Positions 33,842 to 41,716 of a stretch of DNA of 64,000 nucleotides are shown piece by piece (the stretch's first letter is position 1; each line of letters opens with the position of its first letter). The notes beneath the pieces are model-generated. The model was not told where the DNA came from, did not search any database, and saw only the letters and a program-made list of their open reading frames with translations. A program made the position numbers and the translations under genes. The stretch comes from Verrucomicrobiota bacterium (GTDB lineage Bacteria; Verrucomicrobiota; Verrucomicrobiia; Opitutales; Opitutaceae), in assembly GCA_023426435.1 (NCBI GenBank), contig JAFAAS010000119.1:1-64000 (forward strand), written 5' to 3'.

Positions 33842-35278
33842 ATGAGGACATCCCGTTTAACGCAGATGCTGTCGGTCGTCGCGACCGCGCTGCTGGCGCC
33901 TGCGGCCATCAGTGCGACCTCGCGGTCGGGCGAAGCGAGCCGGCCGCATATCGTCGTTATCATGTCGGACGATCAAGGTTGGGGCGACGTGGGGTATCGC
34001 GGGAGCGAGATCAAAACGCCGCACATCGATCGACTCGCGGCTGAAGGCGTGCGACTCGAGCAGTTTTATACGCAGCCCCTGTGTTCGCCCACGCGCGCCG
34101 CGCTGCTGACGGGGCGTTATCCGATTCGCTACGGCTTGCAGGTGGGCGTGGTGCGGCCGCATGCGCGTTATGGAATTCCGGCTGAAGAGCGCACCTTGCC
34201 GGAAGCGCTGCGCGAGGCGGGATATCGCACGGCGATGGTGGGCAAATGGCATCTGGGGCACTCGCGGCGCGAAGACCTGCCGACGCACCAGGGATTTGAG
34301 CATCACTACGGACTCTACACGGGAAACTTCGACTACTTCACGCATCGCCGTGACGGCGGGTTGGACTGGCATCGCAATGAGCGGCCGGTCGAGGAAGAAG
34401 GTTATGCGACGGATCTCCTGGCGGATGAGGCGGCGCGGTTGATCACGGAGCACGATCGGGCGTATCCGCTTTTTCTCTACGTTGCATTCAATGCCCCGCA
34501 CACGCCCTTGCAGGTGCCGGAAAGCTACAGTGCGCTCTACACTCACTGGCCGGAGCGCCGGCGGCTTTATGCGGGGATGGTGACAGCGATGGACGACGGG
34601 ATCGGGCGGATCGTCGCGGCGCTGGAGCGAAACGGCATGCGGGAGAATACGCTCATCGTTTTTTGTTCCGACAACGGCGGACCGCGACCGGGTGAGATGG
34701 CGGACAATGGTCCGTTGCGGGCCGAGAAAGGCACGTATTACGAAGGCGGCGTGCGGGTGCCGGCGATTGCGGTGTGGGATGGCAAACTGGCAGCCGGCAC
34801 GAGCAATGAATCGCTGGTGCATATCGTGGATTGGTTTCCGACTTTGCTCGGCCTCGCGGGTGCAACACGGGAGCAACAGACGCGGATCGATGGAGTGGAT
34901 CTCTGGCCGACGTTAACCGAAGGTGCGGCGGTGGCTCGCGATGACGTTTTGATCAACATCGGCGTCGTCGGAGCGGCGATTCGCGTCGGGCCGTGGAAAC
35001 TCGTCGTCAACGGCCACGTGCGCGACGGGATGGAAGGCGGACTGATCAACGCCGAACGTGAAGAGCTGAAGCGGCAGGCGCTCGCGTCGCCGGTTATTGA
35101 ACTGTTTAACGTGATCGACGATCCATCCGAGAAAATGAACCTCGCGGCCGCGCGGCCGGAGATCGTGGAGAAGCTGCAGCGACGTCTTGATGACTACGCG
35201 CGTGAAGCGGTGCCCTCGAAGCAGGCGTCGCCGCCGGCAGGTTTCAAAGCACCGGCGGTGTGGGGGCCGGAAGCCTGA
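33842..35278 (+). CDS. secreted arylsulfatase, type I
   Basis: This 478-residue protein starts at the ATG 33842, 4 bp after the stop of the preceding sulfatase, so the two are one operon. It has a signal sequence (LTQMLSVVATALLAPAAISA). Key motifs are IMSDDQGWGDVG, C81-S-P-T-R85 then AALLTGRYPIRYG, AMVGKWHLGH, and VFCSDNGGPRPGE. It resembles arylsulfatase B-like enzymes. The tandem of two different sulfatases suggests that two sulfate positions on one polymer are attacked. The operon is preceded by a LacI-2 type operator at 32015. Downstream is a repeat-rich gap. Confidence 0.92.
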   Translation: MRTSRLTQMLSVVATALLAPAAISATSRSGEASRPHIVVIMSDDQGWGDVGYRGSEIKTPHIDRLAAEGVRLEQFYTQPLCSPTRAALLTGRYPIRYGLQVGVVRPHARYGIPAEERTLPEALREAGYRTAMVGKWHLGHSRREDLPTHQGFEHHYGLYTGNFDYFTHRRDGGLDWHRNERPVEEEGYATDLLADEAARLITEHDRAYPLFLYVAFNAPHTPLQVPESYSALYTHWPERRRLYAGMVTAMDDGIGRIVAALERNGMRENTLIVFCSDNGGPRPGEMADNGPLRAEKGTYYEGGVRVPAIAVWDGKLAAGTSNESLVHIVDWFPTLLGLAGATREQQTRIDGVDLWPTLTEGAAVARDDVLINIGVVGAAIRVGPWKLVVNGHVRDGMEGGLINAEREELKRQALASPVIELFNVIDDPSEKMNLAAARPEIVEKLQRRLDDYAREAVPSKQASPPAGFKAPAVWGPEA

Positions 35279-35307
35279 CGGGACGCGGGGCGCGATTAGG
35301 GGGGGGG

Positions 35308-35517
35308 TAAGTAGAACTGTAGCCGTTCAATCTTCAGCAAACCGCGCGGTGTTTTGAACAGAAGGAAACGGAGGGAACGAAGAGGGGGAACCGCGTGGAT
35401 GTCTAGCCAGCCTTCGGCTATATTTCGCGAACGTGGCCCTGGATTCTTCGCTTCGCTCAGAATGACAAATACGGATCGAGCGGTTTGCTTAAAGCGGGAC
35501 GGCTGCACTTCTACTTA
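35308..35517. repeat. 210-bp MITE-like element with inverted ends
   Basis: The left end TAAGTAGAACTGTAGCCG (35308-35325) is mirrored at the right end by CGGCTGCACTTCTACTTA (35500-35517), with two mismatches over 18 bp. Further in, AGCAAACCGC (35336-35345) is mirrored by GCGGTTTGCT (35480-35489). The arms are about 38 bp with a variable middle. The inside contains GAACAGAAGGAAACGGAGGG and GGATTCTTCGCTTCGCTCAG repeats. No transposase is encoded. It looks like a non-autonomous element or a composite of extragenic repeats. Confidence 0.6.
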
Positions 35518-35608
35518 AAATGCTCTAGACTTCACTTCGTTCAGCACGACAGCCGATATCTGGCTTTCAGATTATATAAGTGATTCGCGGGACTCGACAG
35601 TAGTGGGG

Positions 35609-35640
35609 TCTTTGTTGTCTTTGTTACCTTCTGTAAAAAA
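35609..35640. repeat. extragenic repeat, TTTGTTGTCTTTGTT type
   Basis: TCTTTGTTGTCTTTGTT followed by TTCTGTAAAA. The same pattern occurs at 43579-43608. On the other strand it is the TTACAGAA...AACAAAGACAACAAAGA family, with related plus-strand pieces at 35356-35385 and 43519-43535. Confidence 0.5.
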
Positions 35641-35728
35641 AGGACCGGGAGGCATTCGGCCGCGAATGGGCACGAAAGGACGCGACGAGGGAGAGGGAAA
35701 GTGATGACGGGACCGCGCTGCGCGATTT

Positions 35729-37363
35729 TTATTCGACGCTGCTCGATGTGGCGGTTGGTGGCAGGTGTTTCATCCAGCTCAACTCGGCCCAGTCATTGCC
35801 GCCGGTGTTGGGCTGGCTGACTCCGGGTGTGCTGCGGCCTCGCAGGATTTGCTCGCGTAGCTCGAGAGCGAGCTCGTTCGCCAACGCTCGTTCGGTGGAG
35901 TAGAGGTTGTTCGTCTCGGCGCGATCATCATCGAGGTTGAAGAGTTGGAACGGCGGCGCGTCGGCCGGAGCCTGGCCTGGTTTCGGATCGCTCCAGCCGC
36001 CGGAATCCGGGGTTGCGCAGAATTTCCATGGTCCGCGTCGAAGAGCGAACGCGCCGTGGATCGAGTGATGGATCAGCGAGGAGCGGCCGAGGTGGGACTG
36101 GGTGGGATCGCGAAGGAGCGCGAGATGGCTGACGCTGTCTTCGCCGGCGTCGGGCGGGAGTTCCGTCGAAAGCAATTCGGCGCAAGTGGCGAGCAAGTCC
36201 TGTTGGGCGACGAGGGCGTGGCTGGTGGTTCCGGCTGGAATTCCGCGCGGCCAGCGGGCGATGAACGGCACGCGGTGTCCGCCTTCGAAGATGTCGGCTT
36301 TCGCGCCGCGAAGACCGAAGTTCGGATTGTGGCCGAGGGTTTTCAGCTGGGCGAAGTTGGCCATGGGACTGCAGCCGTTGTCGGCGGTGAAAATAATCAG
36401 CGTGTTGTCGCTCAGGCCGCGCGATTCGAGTGCGCGCATGATTTCGCCGACATCGTGATCGAGCTGCACGCAGAAGTCGCCGTAAGGCGAGCCGGTGCGT
36501 CCGGCGAAATCTTTCGAAGGGAGGATCGGCGTGTGCGGCGAAGCGTAAGCGAGATAGAGGAAGAACGGTTGATCGCTGTCCTGCTCGCGAAGGAATGCGA
36601 CGGCTTCGGTGGTGAGGCGCGTTTGCACGTCGTCGTGAGCGAAGTTTTCGGCGATCGGGCCGGCTCGCCACATGGCGGGCGGTTTGCTCGCCTCGATGAG
36701 ACGCGCGGGCGGGGCGTCGACGCGGTCGTCGCGCAGCCAGACGTAAGGATCCATGTCGAGCGACGCGCTGATGCCGAAGAAAGAATCGAAGCCGATCGAG
36801 AGCGGGCCGTTGCGGAAGGGCGCGTGGTAATCCATGTGGCGCGCGAGCTGCGGATCGTTTTCCGGCGCGCGCGGGCCGGGCCCGACGGGAGCTTCGTAAT
36901 CGGCGGCGGGCGTGTCGGCGGGTTGGCGCGCCCAATCGATTCCGAGGTGCCACTTGCCGATCATCGCGGTGCGGTAGCCGTGCTGGCGGAGCAGCGCAGG
37001 GACGGTGAGGCGGCCTGGTTCGATCAAGGGCGGCGAGTAGCCGAAAAGCACGCGCGACTTCAAGCGACTGCGCCACGCGTAGCGACCGGTCAGCAAACTG
37101 TAGCGCGACGGAGTGCACACGGCGGAGCTGCTGTGCGCATCGGTGAACTTCACACCTTCGCGCGCGAGTTGATCGAGATGCGGCGTGCGCCAGGCGGATT
37201 GCGGGTTGTAGGCGGAGACGTCGCCCAGTCCCATGTCATCGGCGAGGATGTAGATGATGTTGGGACGTTGTTCCGGAGGTTGAGCCGCGGCGTTCAATGT
37301 CGGCGTCATCAAGACAAGCGAAGCGATGAGGCCGGGGAGCAGGCGTGAAGGCGTTGCGATCAT
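35729..37363 (-). CDS. secreted arylsulfatase, type I
   Basis: This 544-residue protein has a signal peptide (LLPGLIASLVLMTPTLNAAA). Landmarks are ILADDMGLGDVS, C83-T-P-S-R87 followed by YSLLTGRYAW, AMIGKWHLGID, and IIFTADNGCSPMA. It belongs with the larger S1 arylsulfatases (about 500-550 residues) of marine polysaccharide degraders. It lies 52 bp downstream of a GH29 fucosidase in the same direction and is probably co-transcribed with it. Desulfation of a fucoside followed by fucose release is a sensible joint role, though the order of action is unknown. Confidence 0.92.
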   Translation of the reverse strand: MIATPSRLLPGLIASLVLMTPTLNAAAQPPEQRPNIIYILADDMGLGDVSAYNPQSAWRTPHLDQLAREGVKFTDAHSSSAVCTPSRYSLLTGRYAWRSRLKSRVLFGYSPPLIEPGRLTVPALLRQHGYRTAMIGKWHLGIDWARQPADTPAADYEAPVGPGPRAPENDPQLARHMDYHAPFRNGPLSIGFDSFFGISASLDMDPYVWLRDDRVDAPPARLIEASKPPAMWRAGPIAENFAHDDVQTRLTTEAVAFLREQDSDQPFFLYLAYASPHTPILPSKDFAGRTGSPYGDFCVQLDHDVGEIMRALESRGLSDNTLIIFTADNGCSPMANFAQLKTLGHNPNFGLRGAKADIFEGGHRVPFIARWPRGIPAGTTSHALVAQQDLLATCAELLSTELPPDAGEDSVSHLALLRDPTQSHLGRSSLIHHSIHGAFALRRGPWKFCATPDSGGWSDPKPGQAPADAPPFQLFNLDDDRAETNNLYSTERALANELALELREQILRGRSTPGVSQPNTGGNDWAELSWMKHLPPTATSSSVE

Positions 37364-37415
37364 CGAAAGCGAAGAGGAGTGGAATCGTTGTTGGGCGAGT
37401 GGAGGGAAGGGCAGG

Positions 37416-38834
37416 TTAGCGTTCGATGGTGTCGCCTTCGAATTCGATGACGTAAGTGTCGCCGTGGCGATCGGCTTTGAGCGTGCGCGGATGGAAGCCG
37501 CGGCGACCGTCGGCGGTTGTCACGAGCGGAAAAGGCGCGTGCTCGGGCTCGGCCAGGAGCCGGATGGAACGAATCTCGTTCTTGAAATCGGGCAGCGCGA
37601 AATTCGCGTAACCGCCGGCGCGTTCGAGTTCGAAGATCGTGATGTAGAGCTTGCCGGGCTTGGTGGTGCAGCGCCAGGCGCGGTGCGAAAGGAAGACCGG
37701 TTCGCCCTGGAAATTCCGCAACGTCCGCGCGGGCTCGCCGAATTCTTCGTCGAACGGAGACGGTTGCGCGCCGTAGATCGACTCGCCGTTGCGGCGCAGC
37801 CAGTCGCCGACCGCGCGGAGATTGATCTGGCTGGGTTCGGGGATGATGCCCTCGGCGGTCGGGCCGACGTTGAGGAGATAGTTGCCGCCCTTGGAAACGA
37901 TGTCGACGAGCTTGAAGACGAGGTCGCTGGCGGACTTCCAATTGTGATCATCTTTGCGGTAGCCCCACGTGTGGTTGAGAGTTGCGGGCACTTCCCACGG
38001 TTTGCCGAGATTTTGATCGGGAATGCGGTTGTCGCCCGTGCTGACGTAATCGCCGGGTTTGCCGAGGCGACCATTGATAAGGCAATCCGGCTGAAGCTCG
38101 CGCACGAGTTGCATGAACCGATCGGCGCGATCGCCTTTGTCCATCATCAACGCCGTATCGAACCAGATCAGCGCGATGGGACCGTAACGGGTGAGAAGCT
38201 CGCGCACCTGCGGTTCCGCTTTTGTCTGCAAGTAGCGATCGAAGCTGCCGTCGCGATCCTTCTCGGCGTCGGAAGGAAAATCCCAGTCGTTGCCTGCGCC
38301 GCCGGGCTCGTGCCAGTCCTGCGCCTGCGAATAGTAGAGACCGAAGCGGAGACCGCGGCGCGCGCAGGCTTCGGCGAGTTCGAGGACGATGTCGCGGCGA
38401 AATGGCGTGGCGTCGATGATGTCGAAATCGCTCGCGTCGGTGTGAAACAGCGCGAAGCCGTCGTGATGTTTTGCGGTGAGCACGACGTATTTCATGCCGG
38501 CGTCCACGGCGAGTTGCGCCCACGCGTCGGCGTCGAATTGCACGGGGTTGAATTGCGGGGCGAGTTTCTCGTAGTCGGCGACCGGAATGGTCGCGCGCTT
38601 CATGATCCATTCGCCGATGCTGCCGACGGGTTGGCCGTTCCAGTAGCCGGCGGGAATTGCGTAGAGTCCCCAATGGATGAACAGGCCGAACTTGGCGTCG
38701 CGAAACCATTGCACGCGCTCGGCGGGGTCCGCGGCGCTGGCGGCGGTGACGCTGGTGGTATTGGCGGGCGAGGAGGCGAAGGAAAACGGGCTGACGAGCA
38801 GGACGAAGCAGAGTGACCGGGAGAATAGATTCAT
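37416..38834 (-). CDS. secreted alpha-L-fucosidase (GH29)
   Basis: This 472-residue protein starts at the ATG 38832-38834, which opens a signal peptide (MNLFSRSLCFVLLVSPFSFA). A longer start at 38894 is less likely. GH29 motifs include WFRDAKFGLFIHWGLYAIPAG, YVVLTAKHHDGFALFHT, GLRFGLYYSQAQDWH, the nucleophile Asp in IALIWFDTALMMDKG, and GGNYLLNVGPTAEG. The enzyme releases alpha-L-fucose with retention. It heads a leftward pair with the sulfatase at 35729. A weak LacI-2 type site lies about 71 bp upstream at 38905, in the divergent region shared with the TonB receptor. Confidence 0.93.
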   Translation of the reverse strand: MNLFSRSLCFVLLVSPFSFASSPANTTSVTAASAADPAERVQWFRDAKFGLFIHWGLYAIPAGYWNGQPVGSIGEWIMKRATIPVADYEKLAPQFNPVQFDADAWAQLAVDAGMKYVVLTAKHHDGFALFHTDASDFDIIDATPFRRDIVLELAEACARRGLRFGLYYSQAQDWHEPGGAGNDWDFPSDAEKDRDGSFDRYLQTKAEPQVRELLTRYGPIALIWFDTALMMDKGDRADRFMQLVRELQPDCLINGRLGKPGDYVSTGDNRIPDQNLGKPWEVPATLNHTWGYRKDDHNWKSASDLVFKLVDIVSKGGNYLLNVGPTAEGIIPEPSQINLRAVGDWLRRNGESIYGAQPSPFDEEFGEPARTLRNFQGEPVFLSHRAWRCTTKPGKLYITIFELERAGGYANFALPDFKNEIRSIRLLAEPEHAPFPLVTTADGRRGFHPRTLKADRHGDTYVIEFEGDTIER

Positions 38835-38904
38835 TGGAAACGGGGTGGGGCAGGGTGCCGATCGCAAGAAAGGTTCGAGGAAGACGGCCGTCAATCGACG
38901 GAGG

Positions 38905-38920
38905 AGTGAAACAGTTAAGG
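38905..38920 (-). promoter_or_regulatory. weak candidate LacI-2 operator upstream of the fucosidase
   Basis: Read on the minus strand, CCTTAACTGTTTCACT. It matches ACTTAANTGATTTAGT at 11 of 15 informative positions. It lies 71 bp upstream of the GH29 start. Confidence 0.4.
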
Positions 38921-39055
38921 CAACTCACGCGGGCATCGAGAGGGCGCGCTCTGTGAATGAGGCGCACTTCGTCGTGGCGCGGGAAGGTTTGGGATGACAG
39001 ACGAAGGGGTGCGTTCACCGCGGATCCGGAGCGCAAAACAGATGCGGCCGAATTT

Positions 39056-39075
39056 ACTTAACAGTTTTAGTTAAC
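39056..39075 (+). promoter_or_regulatory. candidate LacI-2 operator upstream of the TonB receptor
   Basis: ACTTAACAGTTTTAGTTAAC. The first 16 bases match the 23954 motif at 13 of 16 positions. The site is also a longer dyad, GTTAACTAAAACTGTTAAG on the other strand. Its ACTTAACAGTT half is shared with the LacI-1 site at 2881. It lies about 90 bp before the receptor start. Confidence 0.55.
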
Positions 39076-39163
39076 AAACCGTTGTGTGGTGTCGGGAGCC
39101 ATGGATGTTCGGCGGCGCAATGTTTCGCGCCATTGCGAACCCCCTAACATTCCCTACGCGCCC

Positions 39164-41551
39164 ATGAATCCCTCCCGCCTTCCTCCCGTCTTGCGTCGTT
39201 TTCGCGCTACTCCGTTCCTCGCTGCTGCGTTGTTGGCCAACGTCGCGCCCGGCGTGGTGCTCGGACAATCGGTGCCTGCCTCCAACGAGCCGATCTACGA
39301 ACTGCCGGCCTTCGTGGTCGATAGTTCACGCGACGTTGGTTATCAGGCCACGAACACGACCTCGGTCGGCTACATCAACCGCCCGCTCAAGGATCTTCCG
39401 CAGAGCATCGGGATTCTCAACGAAGAGCTGATGCGCGACGTCGGTGCCTTGGATTTCGCGCAAGCGGTCCAGTATTCGACCAACATCAATTTCCAAATCG
39501 CGAACGCCGACACGAATTTCACGATCCGCGGTCTGACCTCGCGCTCGTTCTTCGTGAACTTCCTCACGCGCGTCACGCCGACGGACAGTTACATGACTGA
39601 GCGCATCGAAGTCGTGCGCGGCCCGGCGAGCGTGATCTATGGCCAGCAGGACACGGGCGGCGTCGTGAACACGATCACGAAGATGGCGCGCCTCGGGCAG
39701 AATCGCACCTACGTCGAATTCACGGGCGGCAGCGAGGACATGAAGCGCGGCACCTTCGACACCAACGTGGCGTTGGGAGAAAAGCACGCGCTGCGCGTCG
39801 CGGGTCTTTATCACGAACAGGATAATTCCCGCGCTTACGCGGATCTCGAGCGCCGCGGCCTCTACGCCGATTATCTCTGGCAGATCAATCCGACGACGTC
39901 GTTTCGTTTTTCCGGGGAGCACGGCAACGATCATCGCACGCCGTTCACGGGCATCCTGACGCTTCAAGCCAACGCGAGCGCGCAATCGACCGCAGCGGCG
40001 GTCGGACTCCTGCCGCAGGATTATGCGCAGAGTGTTCAAGGCCCGGATGCGATCAGCAATCTCGACTACTTCTTCTACACGGCGGCGTTCACCAAAGCGC
40101 TCTTCGACAATCGGCTGAACATCAACTTCACGGTCAGCGAGTCGATGCGTAACCGGAATCAGCGTTGGGGCCCGCAGATGAAAGGCGCCAGCGTCGCGAC
40201 CTCGAACGTCGCCGCGAGCTCGATCAATGGTTATCAAATCACTCCGGGTTACACGACGGGCGCGCCGGTGTTCATGCAGAACTGGCAGTTTGTCGGCCTG
40301 GACGAGCGTTTCCGCTTTTATCGCCTGCAGGCGGCGTTGCAATTGCCGGAGGTCAACGGGCGGCATCTGCTCACCTTTGGCGGCAGCTACGAACCCAACG
40401 ACTACCCGATCGAACAGACCACGTCGTGGCTCTACCGCAATCCGACCGGTGCGGCGCGCGGCGCGATCTTTGGCCAGGGCGTGAACGATCGCCTGCCCTA
40501 CACCGTGATCACGAACGGCGGGCTGCGCTTTCCGCATGAGTTGATCGGCAACGGTCTTTATCAGCGTCCCACGGGAGGCTTCGTCATCGGCAAGGAAGTG
40601 AAAGCCGGGTTCGCCATGCTGTCGTCGGATTGGGGCAAGACCGGTCGTTTGAAGACGCTGCTCGGCCTCCGCTACGACGACATGTTCAACGACAACCTTG
40701 GCCTGACGTTCGACAACAACGACGTGCGCGGCGCCGGTGCTTACAGTTTCGACCACGTGAAGATCTGGTCGAAGTCCTTCGGCGCCGTTTATGCGATCAC
40801 GCCGTGGCTCAACGCGACCGCGAACTACGGCACCTCGCTGTGGCCGAACGTCAATCGCTTCGACCTCGATCTGAATGTCATGCCCGCGACGACGGGCGAA
40901 AGTTTCGAGTTCGGCTTCAAGGCGTTGACGGAGGACAACCGCTTCTCGGCGTCGTTGACCTACTTCGATCTGTCGCAAAAGAACGCGGCGCTGACGGTGC
41001 CGGCGCCGTTGCTGATCGCGGAATTTGGCACTGCGACCCCGGCGCGCGCGGTTGCCGGTTCGATGGAGGTCACCGGCTATGAGTTGGAGTTCGTGGCGAA
41101 TCCGACACCGGAGTGGACGATGCGCGCGGGCTTCGGTCACGCGGATCCGAAGATCACGACCAACCTGCCTCAGTTCGGTTATCCGGCAGGCAAGAGCATG
41201 CCGGGCGTGACGAAATACACGGGCTCGTTCTTCACACGCTACACCTTCACCACCGGACCGGTGAAAGGACTCTTTCTCGGAGCGGGCTTCAACTACCGCG
41301 GGCAGAACTACGCCGGCTACATTGATACGGACAACGACAACATCGCGGAGCGCCAGGAAACGTTCCCGAGCTACACGACGGTCGACTTCCTCGCGGGCTA
41401 CAACTTCAAGCCGGGCCGGAAGACGCGGGTCGTGTTGCGGGCGAATCTGCGCAACGCCTTCGACAAATCCTACATCGTGGCGACGGACGTGAACTTCGCC
41501 GGCTATGGTGATCGTCGCCAGTTGATGCTCTCGACGGGCATCGAATTCTAA
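39164..41551 (+). CDS. TonB-dependent outer-membrane receptor
   Basis: This 795-residue protein starts at the ATG 39164 with a signal peptide (FLAAALLANVAPGVVLGQ). Next comes EPIYELPAFVVDSS, a segment common in TonB receptors of this lineage. The plug domain follows (LKDLPQSIGILNEELMRDVG..., FTIRGLTSRSFF, IEVVRGPASVIYGQQDTGGVVN). The rest is a 22-strand-type beta barrel ending in STGIEF with a C-terminal Phe. There is no SusD-like partner. The plug resembles siderophore-receptor types, but the context of fucosidases and sulfatases suggests import of oligosaccharides. It is followed by a good terminator at 41590. The LacI-2 type site at 39056 points to induction with the sulfatase genes. Confidence 0.92.
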   Translation: MNPSRLPPVLRRFRATPFLAAALLANVAPGVVLGQSVPASNEPIYELPAFVVDSSRDVGYQATNTTSVGYINRPLKDLPQSIGILNEELMRDVGALDFAQAVQYSTNINFQIANADTNFTIRGLTSRSFFVNFLTRVTPTDSYMTERIEVVRGPASVIYGQQDTGGVVNTITKMARLGQNRTYVEFTGGSEDMKRGTFDTNVALGEKHALRVAGLYHEQDNSRAYADLERRGLYADYLWQINPTTSFRFSGEHGNDHRTPFTGILTLQANASAQSTAAAVGLLPQDYAQSVQGPDAISNLDYFFYTAAFTKALFDNRLNINFTVSESMRNRNQRWGPQMKGASVATSNVAASSINGYQITPGYTTGAPVFMQNWQFVGLDERFRFYRLQAALQLPEVNGRHLLTFGGSYEPNDYPIEQTTSWLYRNPTGAARGAIFGQGVNDRLPYTVITNGGLRFPHELIGNGLYQRPTGGFVIGKEVKAGFAMLSSDWGKTGRLKTLLGLRYDDMFNDNLGLTFDNNDVRGAGAYSFDHVKIWSKSFGAVYAITPWLNATANYGTSLWPNVNRFDLDLNVMPATTGESFEFGFKALTEDNRFSASLTYFDLSQKNAALTVPAPLLIAEFGTATPARAVAGSMEVTGYELEFVANPTPEWTMRAGFGHADPKITTNLPQFGYPAGKSMPGVTKYTGSFFTRYTFTTGPVKGLFLGAGFNYRGQNYAGYIDTDNDNIAERQETFPSYTTVDFLAGYNFKPGRKTRVVLRANLRNAFDKSYIVATDVNFAGYGDRRQLMLSTGIEF

Positions 41552-41589
41552 GCCGCCCCGCCGGGCGGGGGTGACCATGGGCTTGACGG

Positions 41590-41623
41590 GGCTGCGTCGT
41601 AATCGGACGCAGCCTCTTGTTTT
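41590..41623 (+). terminator. rho-independent terminator after the TonB receptor
   Basis: GGCTGCGTC (41590-41598), a 7-nt loop, GACGCAGCC (41606-41614), then TCTTGTTTT. The 9-bp stem is perfect. It lies 38 bp after the receptor stop. Confidence 0.85.
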
Positions 41624-41716
41624 CGTGTTTCGTTCTCCTCCGTCGCAGCGCGGTGCGATTTTAACTGCAATGGTGAACCTCGCACTCTCTTCACAATGTC
41701 CGATCTTCTTCCCGTG

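Larger units (their letters stand above)
35279..35728. other. intergenic gap with repeats, no gene seen
   Basis: This 450-bp gap between convergent sulfatase genes has no convincing ORF. It holds a 210-bp element with inverted ends (35308-35517), a short copy of the GGATTCTTCGCT...GAATGACA repeat inside it, a degraded copy near 35529-35552, and a TTTGTTGTCTTTGTT...TTCTGTAAAA repeat at about 35609-35640. Confidence 0.7.
38835..39163. other. divergent promoter region, no gene seen
   Basis: A 329-bp region between the leftward fucosidase and the rightward TonB receptor. It holds two LacI-2 type sites (38905-38920 and 39056-39071). No clear sigma-70 boxes or small ORFs can be supported. Confidence 0.6.

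Noticed and set aside
38835..41551. A SusC/SusD pair around the TonB receptor
   Set aside because: No SusD-like gene is adjacent on either side. The receptor stands alone with its own terminator.
39326..41578. Minus-strand ORF of 750 codons
   Set aside because: It mirrors the TonB receptor gene, which has a complete signal, plug and barrel.
41659..41674. TTTTAACTGCAATGGT as a LacI-2 operator for the second fucosidase
   Set aside because: It keeps only the TTAACTG half. The right half is too degraded to list as a site.
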